Assembly (NCBI RefSeq): GCF_954871325.1
Contig: NC_088777.1
Location: 4,404,509-4,468,508 of the forward strand
Length of the DNA: 64,000 bases
Direction of reading: 5' to 3'
Source: Gordionus sp. m RMFG-2023
Lineage: Eukaryota; Nematomorpha; Gordioida; Chordodea; Parachordodidae
In this document: positions 1 through 9,590 of the stretch, piece by piece
Layout of the letters: each line of letters starts with the position of its first letter
Position numbering within the stretch: position 1 is the first letter of the stretch
The notes under the pieces: model-generated
What the model was told of the DNA's origin: nothing
The model's database searches: none
The model's input: the letters and a program-made list of their open reading frames with translations, nothing else
Made by a program: the position numbers and the translations under genes

Positions 1-29
1 TTGGATTCATCCTTGGTTACCATATATAG
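1..29 (+). CDS. TFIP11: TFIP11 exon a (3' end only)
   Basis: Encodes WIHPWLPYI and ends after one base of a Gly codon at an AG|GTTTTT donor. The window starts inside this exon. The following intron (30-238) is AT-rich with nothing else recognisable. Confidence 0.85.
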
Positions 30-3000
30 GTTTTTTTTAAATTGCTTTTATTTCAAAAGATTAGAAATATTGGGAAAATTCCTTGATCCAAATAACACAT
101 CCATTATATTCTTATTTAGGTGATATGAATATTTGGAAAAAATAAAGTTTTGGGAGATATAATTATAAAATAATCCGAATTATCCATATATAGCATATTT
201 TAGTTTTGATAATTTATTAATAATAACAATTACAAAAGGTTCAGATGCAGATCCTCAAGATTGGCTTCATTCTCAATTAACTCCAACCATCAGATCTAAG
301 CTGGCCTCAGCCTTGAGTCGCTGGCATCCTAGCGACAGATCAGCTAAGGCGTTACTCACTCCCTGGAAAGACGTTTTTACTTACAGGGACTTCGAGGCAT
401 TGCTAATCAAGCATGTTCTCACTAAACTAAACGATTTGGCTCATGGTACACCTTACATTTTTACAAAGGATATAGGGGATAGTGTATGTTTCCAACAATT
501 TGTGCAATATCTTAGAAAATTTTAAAAACGCACAAAAATCAATTAGTTAAAGTTGAAAAAATAGCAAATTATTTATTGGGTACATTTTAAAGCTTGAAGA
601 TCTGATTTTGTTTAAAATGTATTCCTAAATGCGTAAAATACATACCCTTATTAATCTCTTTTTTTTGTAATGAACTTTTGAGTAATTTTTCAATATCAAG
701 ATTTAATCCTCAAACGGATTTCTAGGTATAATAGTATTTATAGATTAGATGGAGCCATTTAACGAATCACAAATTCTTTATTGATTTTGAAAAATGCATC
801 AAAAAGTAGAATAATAACGATTATTTATCCTTCCCATCATGTACCGCATTCCAGAGTTTCTATAAAAGCGATTTTTGGCTCGATAGTTTAAGTTTTCAAT
901 AATCAAATCAAACATCTATTTTTTAAAAATCAGAAAAAGACTTTATTATCGAGATCCCATGACCTATCTCAATATCATCAAGGTTATCCCCGTAAGTCTG
1001 GTCTGGTGTCCAATAGATTTGTAGAAAAAGAGGATTTCTTTGCAACAGAATTCTTTTATCTTTCGAATAAATTTTTTTATCCTTAATTTTTCTGTATATT
1101 GCATATTAATATTATTGAACAAATTTTTAAATATTAAGCATTTCAGTAGGTACTTCAGAAGCGTTGCTTTGTAAGGTTTAAGTAGAAATATTTCAGAATT
1201 ATATTGGTCCAATATTTTCTATAATCTTCAATATTTTCTGCCAAAAATTATCATAATCCAGAATTTGGTTTTTAAGGGTTTTATCAAAAATATTGTGGAT
1301 TGCCATTTATTGTAAAATTTTAATTTTCAGCTAAACTCTTTATCATTATTATTCCATCACCCACCTTGTGTTGTACTTGGCAATTTTAGTGTTGGATACG
1401 TCATCATCGTGAAACGTCATCACGACACTTCCCCCCTTTACCAACAATTTTTCATTCACAATACCCATCATATTAGCAGTTTTCGTAGATACTTGAGAGT
1501 TCAAAAGCCTGCCTTATTACTCGAGATTTGCACTTCGACATCATCTTCTTCTTTAACTTAACGTAGATTTTGCTCTCAACATTTTCTACATCAGCAGCTC
1601 TTACCGCCATCGGATCGTTGACCACACCCATAGCAGTTGGTATCGCTAGTTTCCTACCGATAAACTGCATGGCTATGTGGTTCAACCTTTGCTTATGTCT
1701 CGGGGAAGTACAGAGGTTCTTGGTCTTATGAATAATTCCTAAATACATCGTGATTGGGTCAAGACTCTCTTTAGTGACAAAAGCTATGAAGTGAGGAAAA
1801 CCATAACCACATAAGCTACGAGGAGCAAAGAATAATGCAACTAATTTTAGGTAACTCAGGTCACGTCCCCAAGCAGATGTCTGTGTGATGAGATCAATGG
1901 ACCTGAAGGTTGCATAGTAGTAGCAAAGAATATGATCGGAACCTCGCTCAGATGATGCTCGAGCAGCACCGAAAACAGTGTCTATTTGTTGTGTAAGTGT
2001 AAAGAGTCTTTTAGTGTAATCGCATCTATCTTGGAAAAGGTTTTCATATCGCACAGGACCTCACTCTCTTGACAGAAGAATCTGTTAAGATATATAAACT
2101 TGATGGAGGAGTATATTGTCTTTGCATCGTTGAGCTCTGCACCCAATTCTCCCCATACCCTTTTGGTAGTTGCGTAGTGCTCATCTGTAGCCCGCTGTGC
2201 ATATTCTTCTGATGTACCAACCGGGAACTTTATCCCTTGAACTGCATCATCGATTAACCCAGCAGTATTGGCTCGTGCATCACTTGGCAGATAACCAGCT
2301 TGCCTACCGACTCTTACACAGTAAGTACTGATGTGTACGTTGAAGATGGAATCTGCCATGCCAGTCCATCCTTGGAACAATCCATCTTTGAGCAGAGCAT
2401 GTGCCAAGACACCTCTCTTTGCAATACAGGCTTCAATGTTTTTTAGAATAAGTTCAAGGCTTAACCACTTACCTGTACTAGTTAACCTAAGATTATAATC
2501 ATGATGAGTTGCCCAATGATGCCTCGGGGCACTAGGACTCTATCCTGATGTGTCGTTTGAGCAAATAACCCCATAAGTGTCGCCCACTGTGTACTTGTTA
2601 ATTCTGTCAAATATTCTGGCGATCTCATTGGCTGATCTTCTTGAAGTCACACCTTCGTAAAGTCGTTCTATTGGTATCAAGCTAAAATCGTATTCCGTGA
2701 GTAGTTCTCGGGTGATTGCGTCCGCAGACCAGGTTTCTCTCATCTTTGCTCCAAACTTTGTATTTTCAGATTTGATTGACATGTCAGCTACTTTGTCCCA
2801 GGGAGTCTTTCCATTAGATATTGCCTTAACGACATCTTTGGGTAACCATTTATCCAGATACGGAGCATGGTCTAATGTGTATAACAGTTCGTTAGTCATG
2901 TTGGATCTCTGTGCTACTTTGGTCATCTGTGAATCATAAGTTGAGATGTCAGGAATGGCGCGTGTAACATCACCAGCAGTCATATACCATGTGTAGATTA

Positions 3001-6000
3001 ATGGTTGTACGTTCAAGACATTCTCCATCCAGCACTTTCCCCACTCTTCTGCAAGGGGTAGCTGTGAATTGCCTGAGCAACAACTCTTATACCACTCTTT
3101 ATCCATTAGGTCGTAACCTTCTTCGCAGACTGGCTTAATGCTACCACCTGACAGCTTCGTAAATTTTACCACATCAGAAGCTTTAACGTAGTTCATGAAC
3201 TTTCTAAAGGAATTCTGATTTACCTTATTAGGTTTATTCAATTGGTTAACAACTCTGTATAAGACTTTGAGCGGAGGTGCATCAGGATCTGGAAGTAAGT
3301 GATACATATAGGCAAGGTTTATCTGCTCCATTTCGAGTGCTCCGCTCTTTCTAAGTGCAGCGTGTAAACTAGTCTCTAATAGGCTGATGTCACACAATTC
3401 CGCTTCTAATTTCCTTAACCTCTTCTGCATACCTAAGTTGAGCTTCTGGAAAGACTCCCTGGGACAAAGTAGTTGACATGTCGATCAAATCTGTAAATAC
3501 AAAGTTTGGAGCAAAGATGAGAGAAACCTGGTCTGCGGACGCAATCACCCGAGAACTGCTCACGGAATACGATTTTAGCTTGATACCAATAGAACGACTT
3601 TACGAAGGTGTGACTTCAAGAAGATCAGCCAATGAGATCGCCAGAATATTTGACAGAATTAACAAGTACACAGTGGGCGACACTTATGGGGTTATTTGCT
3701 CAAACGACACATCAGGATGGAGTCCTAGTGCCCCGAGGCATCATTGGGCAACTCATCATGATTATAATCTTAGGTTAACTAGTACAGGTAAGTGGTTAAG
3801 CCTTGAACTTATTCTAAAAAACATTGAAGCCTGTATTGCAAAGAGAGTTGTCTTGGCACATGCTCTGCTCAAAGATGGATTGTTCCAAGGATGGACTGGC
3901 ATGGCAGATTCCATCTTCAACGTACACATCAGTACTTACTGTGTAAGAGTCGGTAGGCAAGCTGGTTATCTGCCAAGTGATGCACGAGCGGGTTAATCGA
4001 TGATGCAGTTCAAGGGATAAAGTTCCCGGTTGGTACATCAGAAGAATATGCACAGCGGGCTACAGATGAGCACTACGCAACTACCAAAAGGGTATGGGGA
4101 GAATTGGGTGCAGAGCTCAACGATGCAAAGACAATATACTCCTCCATCAAGTTTATATATCTTAACAGATTCTTCTGTCAAGGGAGTGAGGTCCTGTGCG
4201 ATATGAAAACCTTTTCCAAGATAGATCGCGATTACACTAAAAGACTCTCTACACTTACACAACAAATAGACACTGTTTTCGGTGCTGCTCGAGCATCATC
4301 TGAGCGAGGTTCCGATCCTATTCTTTGCTACTACTATGCAACCTTCAGGTCCATTGATCTCATCACACAGACATCTGCTTGGGGACGTGACCTGAGTTAC
4401 CTCAAATTAGTTGCATTATTCTTTGCTCCTCGTAGCTTAAGTGGTTATGGTTTTCCTCACTTCATAGCTTTTGTCATTAAAGAGAGACTTCACCCAATCA
4501 CGATGTATTTAGGAATTATTCATAAGACCAAGAACCTCTGTACTTCCCCGAGACATAAGCAAAGGTTGAACCACATAGCCATGCAGTTTATCGGTAGGAA
4601 ACTAGCGACACCAACTGCTATGAGTGTGGTCAACGATCCGATGGCGGTAAGAGCTGCTGATGTAGAAAATATTGAGAGCAAAATCTACGTTAAGTTAAAG
4701 AAGAAGATGATGTCAAAGTGCAAATCTCGAGTACTAAGGCAGGCTTTTGAACTCTCAAGTTCTACGAAAACTGCTAATATGATGGGTATTGTGAATGAAA
4801 AATTGTTGGTAAAGGGGGGGAAGTGTCGTGATGACGTTTCACGATGATGACGTATCCAACACTAAAATTGCCAACAACACAAGGTGGGTGATGGAATAAT
4901 AATGATAAAGAGTTTAGCTGAAAATTAAAATTTTACAATAAATGGCAATCCACAATATTTTTGATAGAACCCTTAAAAACCAAATTATGGATTATGATAA
5001 TTTTTGGCAGAAAATATTGAAGATTATAGAAAATAATTTTCTACTGATCATTTTAAACTTTATGCACGATCAATTAAACCTCATGTTTTCTTCTATTTAG
5101 CTCAATCCACTCAGAATATTCACTCCAGTCTATCTTCCGCGAATCTTGCCATATCGTTGAATGCGGGCAATGCCATCGACAAATGGGTGAGCAATGAATG
5201 GTTGTGGATTTTAGATTGGGAACCAACTCTGCCTCACCCCCATATGGCTATCTTGTTGCAAAATACATTATTTCCTGCCATGAGAAAAGAATTGGAAACA
5301 GGGTTGAGGAATAAAACAGTTCCATTGTCCACGGTGTCAGATTGGTACATATATATATATCTATGTTTTTCTTAAACTTCATTTTTCTCCCTTTTACAAG
5401 CAGTTAAAATGTATTTAAAAAGTATTTTTGGTGAGACTTACGGAGGTCGAAAAGAAGAAAGATTAGAAGAGAAAAGAAGAGCCCGTCCAAATTTTTAAAA
5501 TCATTTTATTGGGAAAATTTAGTGTCGTTTAACGGCTCGATTTGAGTCGATTTTCTAAAAATGGCTAGCTCAATATTTTGCCCAAAAGAAGATAACGTAC
5601 GCTTGAAGATTTTGCTCATAGATGGCACAAATGTTTTGGACATCTTTTAGCGAAATCCCAAGACTTTGGCAATCTAAAATCTTGAGTTATCCTTTTTTTT
5701 AAAAAATCGGCTTCAAATCGAGTTATTTAACAACACTAGGAAAATTGGAAGAAAAGAAATATATGAGAAATATATGAAGGCGCCAAATGAATTTTGAATC
5801 GATTGGTTTTATATGTATGAACCCAACCCTTTATAAACATATTATTATACATTTATTTTCGACCAGGTCTGTAGATCTTCGAATATTTTTGTTAAAATTA
5901 TTAAATCATAAAATAAGCATATTTAAATATCCTTTTAAAATATATCTCAAAATTGGCAATGTTTCAATTCAAACATACATGCCTGAAATATAATTATTAG

Positions 6001-6710
6001 GCTTAATTTTTTTATTTTCGAATTCGTTTGATAACTTATATTTAACCAATTGTGTTTAAATAAAAAGGTACATGAAATGGAAGAGTATTTTTCCTCAATC
6101 CTTGCTGGACAGGCCCGATATCAAGAGTGAGTTTGAATCACTCCTTATGATCATAAACAACCATCTCACTTCGTTGGAAAATGGTAAAAAAAAAAGGAGA
6201 ATCATATATTTCTTCCTTAATAATTTAAATTTCGTAATATTATTTAAAAAAATTTTTTTTTGATATCCGACATCAATCCATTCATAAATTAAAGCCAACG
6301 CGAATTCCGCATACAATGTTCCCAAACCTTATTATCATCACGAGGCGCCGTATTCTGCTCCTTACCAATTTATTTCCAGGGCTTCGGAATCATCCATTCC
6401 TATGATGCCTCCTCCTCCGCCTCCCTTAAATCTCGTTCCTCAGAGCGAGCACGCGTTTTCCTTCAGGGAACTCGTACAAGCAAAACTGGAACGTTGCGGG
6501 ATAATTTTCGGGCCCGCCAACTTGAGCACAATGAATATGTACCACCTGAACCTGCCAGCCAATAAACAGATCTACAAAGTTGAAGGCAATCGCAAAGCCT
6601 GCACCGCTTACATAGATAGGGACGTTTTATTTGTTTCCGATAAGAGCAGTGGTTTTGATTGGATGCCGATTTCAGTTAACGATTTGATCAACTTGGTCAA
6701 TATATTATAA
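1..6710 (+). CDS. TFIP11: TFIP11 (tuftelin-interacting protein 11 / NTR1-like), 3' portion in five exons
   Basis: Spliceosome-disassembly factor; in known family members it works with the helicase DHX15/Prp43 to release the intron lariat in the nucleus. Visible coding exons are 1-29 (partial), 239-445, 5101-5344, 6068-6183 and 6295-6710. Together they encode about 336 residues, and every GT-AG junction keeps phase. Recognisable family blocks are WIHPWLP, IRSKLASALSRWHPSD, LLTPWKDVF and ILDWEP, then DWYMKWKSIF spanning a splice junction, and a C-terminal FSFRELVQAKLERCGIIF...YIDRDVLFV...WMPISVNDLINL block. These match the GCFC-type region and C-terminus of animal TFIP11. The N-terminal half, with the G-patch, lies left of the window. 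The intron 446-5100 holds a viral inverted repeat and the intron 5345-6067 holds a MITE, yet the coding sequence is undamaged. Confidence 0.93.
239..445 (+). CDS. TFIP11: TFIP11 exon b
   Basis: Begins after a TACAAAAG acceptor, completing the split Gly codon, and ends in phase 1 at CATG|GTACAC. It encodes the conserved IRSKLASALSRWHPSD and LLTPWKDVF blocks. Reading beyond the donor reaches a stop at 525, so the donor is needed. Confidence 0.9.
446..1212 (+). other. TFIP11 intron, 5' part
   Basis: Non-coding AT-rich intron sequence upstream of the viral inverted repeat. No recognisable element or conserved reading frame was seen. Confidence 0.6.
1473..3446 (-). pseudogene. Endogenous viral element: RNA-dependent RNA polymerase fragment, left arm plus loop
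   Basis: Read on the minus strand from 3446 downwards, this is the longer viral copy, with an open frame of 296 codons from 3430. It shows a polymerase-like order of motifs: DTSG at motif A, GWTGMADSIFNVH at motif B, AGLIDDAVQG at motif C, then ELNDAKTIYSS and NRFFCQ resembling motifs D and E. The Trp codon after DTSG is a TAG stop (2540-2542), and a 1-bp loss near 2030 relative to the right arm shifts the frame. It is non-coding as a whole. The overall pattern recalls L proteins or polymerases of negative-strand or dsRNA viruses; I cannot name the family. Both ends are truncated. Confidence 0.8.
3447..4847 (+). pseudogene. Endogenous viral element: RNA-dependent RNA polymerase fragment, right arm
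   Basis: Inverted copy of the left arm, in the same orientation as TFIP11. The frame is open from 3447 with DTSGWSP (motif A, Trp intact) and the motif B block. A 10-bp deletion near 3988, just before motif C, then shifts the frame. The downstream polymerase region continues in another frame to a stop at 4847. It starts about 630 bp further into the viral gene than the left copy. Each arm carries its own lesions, so they diverged after duplication and neither makes the full fragment. Confidence 0.8.
5101..5344 (+). CDS. TFIP11: TFIP11 exon c
   Basis: Follows a TTCTATTTAG acceptor, enters in phase 1 and leaves after two bases of a Trp codon at GATTG|GTACAT. It contains the family block NEWLWILDWEP and a following LLQNTLFPAMRKELE helix. 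Confidence 0.9.
5520..5738. mobile_element. hAT-type MITE (family A) in a TFIP11 intron
   Basis: 219-bp non-coding element with terminal inverted repeats TAGTGTCGTTTAACGGCTCG / TAGTGTTGTTAAATAACTCG. It is flanked by a perfect 8-bp target duplication, GGAAAATT (5512-5519 and 5739-5746). This is the clearest of at least eight copies in the window. Confidence 0.85.
6068..6183 (+). CDS. TFIP11: TFIP11 exon d
   Basis: Completes the split Trp codon (WYMKWKSIF), then encodes a helical stretch ending SLENG. The donor is ATG|GTAAAA, phase 1. Confidence 0.9.
6295..6710 (+). CDS. TFIP11: TFIP11 exon e (terminal coding exon)
   Basis: Starts after TAAATTAAAG, which lacks a polypyrimidine tract. It encodes a Tyr/Pro-rich linker with a proline run (MMPPPPPP), then the conserved C-terminal domain, ending in a TAA stop at 6708-6710. 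Confidence 0.9.
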
Positions 6711-6847
6711 CTTTTTTAATGTGCTCGATAGTGTTTGAGCAAAATAGTTGTATTTAGATTCATAGTTTGGAGAGATTATATTTATTAATTGATAAATATG
6801 TGTAAATTTTTGTAATTAAGATGCTATTTAATTATAATGTATTGAAT

Positions 6848-6853
6848 AATAAA
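6848..6853 (+). terminator. TFIP11 polyadenylation signal
   Basis: AATAAA, 138 bp after the TFIP11 stop codon, in an AT-rich 3' UTR. Confidence 0.55.
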
Positions 6854-6966
6854 TAATTTAAGAGAAAAAAAAATATCATAGACTTTACGAGTTGGCGGAT
6901 GGGGGGTGAACAAAATTCACTCTTTAATATTTTTGCCTCTCAGGAAATAGAAAGGAAGAAAGAAAG

Positions 6967-7345
6967 TCTTCTCTTCTCTTCTCTTCTCTTCTCTTCTCTT
7001 CTCTTCTCTTCTCTTCTCTTCTTTTCTCTTCTCTTCTCTTCTCTTCTCTTCTTCTTCTCTTCTCTTCTCTTCTCTCTCTTCTCTCTCTCTTCTCTTCTCT
7101 TCTCTTCTTCTTCTCTTCTCTTCTCTTCTCTTCTCTTCTCTTCTCTTCTCTTCTCTTCTCTTCTCTTCTCTTCTCTTCTCTTCTCTTCTCTTCTCTTCTC
7201 TTCTCTTCTCTTCTCTTCTCTTCTCTTCTCTTCTTCTTCTTCTTCTCTTCTCTTCTCTTCTCTTCTCTTCTCTTCTCTTCTCTTCTCTTCTCTTCTCTTC
7301 TCTTCTCTTCTCTTCTCTTCTCTTCTCTTCTCTTCTCTTCCTTCC
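6967..7345. repeat. TTCTC pentanucleotide satellite
   Basis: About 380 bp of nearly pure CTTCT/TTCTC repeats, with a few TTC and CTCTCT interruptions. The pyrimidine strand is in the TFIP11 direction, starting about 110 bp after its polyA signal. Long Ser/Leu/Phe or Arg/Glu frames on either strand are repeat artefacts. Confidence 0.98.
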
Positions 7346-7487
7346 TTTTTTGAATTTGCTTCATTACAAACACTAGGTTATATCTTTTCGCTAAAATATT
7401 ATATTTGTTACGCCATCATCCTCATCAGACTTATCCCTTCATTTTAAGAAAAATCGAAAACAAAATTAACAGATAATTAATTGCTTC

Positions 7488-7725
7488 TAGTGATTTACTT
7501 CGTGCTTAATTTTTCAAGCCCGGCCCGAAATTTTTTTTACAAAAGTTTTGCCGGCTCGGTCCGAACCCGAATTTATTTTAAATATAGAAATTAATTTTTA
7601 TATCTCTATGGATAAAATCAAATATTTCTATTTAAAAAAAAAATTTCAAGGACTGACCCGGCAGAATTTTTTTAAAAAATATTAGCTGGCTGGGTACGGG
7701 TCGGGCCTACTTTTGCAGATCTCTA
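7488..7725. mobile_element. hAT-type MITE (family B, GC-rich ends)
   Basis: 238-bp element whose right end reads GGGCCTACTTTTGCAGATCTCTA. The ends carry CGGCCCG and CGGGTCGGGCC motifs around an AT-rich core. The flanking 8-bp duplication is ATTGCTTC / ATTGCTTT (7480-7487, 7726-7733), 7 of 8 bases matching. Same family as the element at 14215. Confidence 0.75.
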
Positions 7726-9069
7726 ATTGCTTTTTAAAAAAAATCGTCATTTATTGAATATAAAAATAATTAAATTTAGTCGTTATTCTTTGAGCGAAAT
7801 AATTTGAGCTTTTAACCTCGCTAAAAAAAATTGAAATAAAACGGAAAATATTTAAGATTCAATATCCACGCAATACTCAAAAGAATTTTTTTTTAATTCT
7901 TAGTAATCTATTCTCGTAAATTATTTAACCTTGAGCCTTTAACACTAAAGTAAAATTTTCCCATCGGCCATTTCGATGATTTCTGGTTAACATTAGTTAT
8001 TTGTTTTCTTCTTAAGACGATTCATTTTACTATTTTGTTTTTTATAAAAAAAGCTTTGATTTATATTGTCTCTTCACATAATTCATTCGCCATTATTGAT
8101 ATATCGGATCAGACAATTTTAAGATATCAGCCGTTAGTCAATAATAAGCCAAAAAAGTATTTAGAATTAGATAGATAAATATCTTACCCAACTCTACGAT
8201 ATTTATAAACGTGGCATAAATTTTTTTTGAAATCAGTAAACTTATTTGCTTAATCTATTGTATTATTTATAATAAGTTAATTAATTTAAAAGACTAATAT
8301 TTAAAGAGAATAAATACAATTATACGAGCCATATATGTTCCTAGGTGGTGTTGTTGCTTGATAATGTAAGTAGTTACACATATTGAGGAACTTTAACTTA
8401 TTAACAAGATATATAATTTGGAAGACTAATATTTAAAGAGAATAATAAACACAATTATTAATAATACAAGCCAATTGTGTTCCTAGGTATTGCTGCTTAC
8501 CAATGTAACTTGTTACTTTTGAGGTGCACTAGCTTGTAAGTGTAACCAGTTATATTTAAAAAAAATTGTTAAAATTAAGATAAGATTTAAAATAAATCTA
8601 GTGTGTAATTCTTTCCCGCCAATTGAAACTCAAATTTTATGATAGTAATATTGTTTAAAATTTTATAAGTAATTTCGCAATTCAATTTATAATTAATAAA
8701 AACATTTTTGGATTTAAGTTCATCAAACTTCTTGTATTGCTTGCTTTTATGAATGTGTTCCCAAAAATAATTATCCGATATACTTAAAACAAAAGCTTGT
8801 ACTAATACATATATTTTATTTTAAAAAAACTAATTAAAAATAATCATATACTTTTACAAATACGATTTGTTTTAGTAATATACATATAATAATAATAAAT
8901 AAGCAACGATTATTATAATATAACTTAATATAATTTGCAAATTAAATTATCACCCTTTACCACATGATGTTTGCAATAAGTTAGAAAAAATTCTCAGGTA
9001 TTCCCTTTGACATATTAATCGATAATTGATCAAAAAATTTTTTTTTTATTTTGACGATAATAATGTATG
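7726..9069. other. Gene-free stretch with an imperfect direct repeat
   Basis: AT-rich intergenic DNA. From about 8285 to 8545 there is a loose direct duplication of about 120 bp: both copies have AAGACTAATATTTAAAGAGA and a downstream GTTCCTAGGT. Nothing else is recognisable. Confidence 0.5.
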
Positions 9070-9381
9070 TTACATATAAGTCACAAATTGTATTTTATCT
9101 CTGGATAAACTGAGCTTTCCATTGAATTTTAAATAATTTTTAGGGATATTTAAATTTTTTTCCTTCCATATTATATCTCTTGATCTATTAAAAATAGTAA
9201 AATTATCTGAAAATGAATTATCATCCTCATTATCATAGCCATTTTCGCTGTCATCAGAAGAATAATCAGATGATGAAATTGATAGGTTTGAGGCCACGAC
9301 TGCCGGCGAGTCAACTGGAGGGATGGGGGAGGGAACGGCTGAGGTGGAGGGGCCGGGATTAGGTTTACCTTTTTTCATCAT
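9070..9381 (-). CDS. Hypothetical acidic/serine-rich protein or first exon
   Basis: Open frame beginning with a double ATG (MMKKGKPNPGPSTSAVPSP). It has a Pro/Ser-rich start, an acidic low-complexity block (SSDDSENGYDNEDDN, about residues 40-56) and a basic end. A possible donor, TATAT|GTAACA, sits just before the stop, so this could be a first exon. No family was recognised and no downstream exon was found. It lies about 200 bp outside the MULE at 9591 and could also be a fragment of another element. Confidence 0.3.
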   Translation of the reverse strand: MMKKGKPNPGPSTSAVPSPIPPVDSPAVVASNLSISSSDYSSDDSENGYDNEDDNSFSDNFTIFNRSRDIIWKEKNLNIPKNYLKFNGKLSLSRDKIQFVTYM

Positions 9382-9590
9382 TGGATAAGTTTTACTAATT
9401 CTAAAACAAAATTTAAATCAACGTAAAAATATTTTCCGTAATAATCTAGATAAAAACAAATACAGTTATTTTCCGTCTATATATAGTTTCTAATCAAAAG
9501 AAATAACAACAGATTTCTCTGTTATCGTCCATTTGAAAACTAATTGGAACCAGTTTCGAGGGCACAATCATAGTAGGTTTGTTATAAATG

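Larger units (their letters stand above)
1213..5035. repeat. Long inverted repeat (hairpin) of viral polymerase sequence inside a TFIP11 intron
   Basis: The left arm (1213-2813) and right arm (3447-5035) are reverse complements about 1.6 kb long, separated by a 633-bp loop that holds more of the same viral gene. A 250-bp stretch compared by eye had four differences, so identity is roughly 98%. The arms also share about 250 bp of AT-rich sequence beyond the polymerase frame. The right arm stops about 65 bp before the exon c acceptor, just short of a branch-point-like TACTGAT at 5042-5048. TFIP11 transcription would produce a fold-back RNA with the antisense viral strand first. Confidence 0.93.

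Noticed and set aside
2697-4265. Plus- and minus-strand frames opposite the viral polymerase copies
   Set aside because: They are shadows of the polymerase frame on the complementary strand.
1213-5035. Inverted repeat interpreted as a transposon
   Set aside because: No terminal motif or target duplication is seen at 1213 or 5035, and the arms carry a viral polymerase, not a transposase.
6899-7447. Long Ser/Leu/Phe frame and the opposite Arg/Glu frame
   Set aside because: Both are direct translations of the TTCTC satellite.
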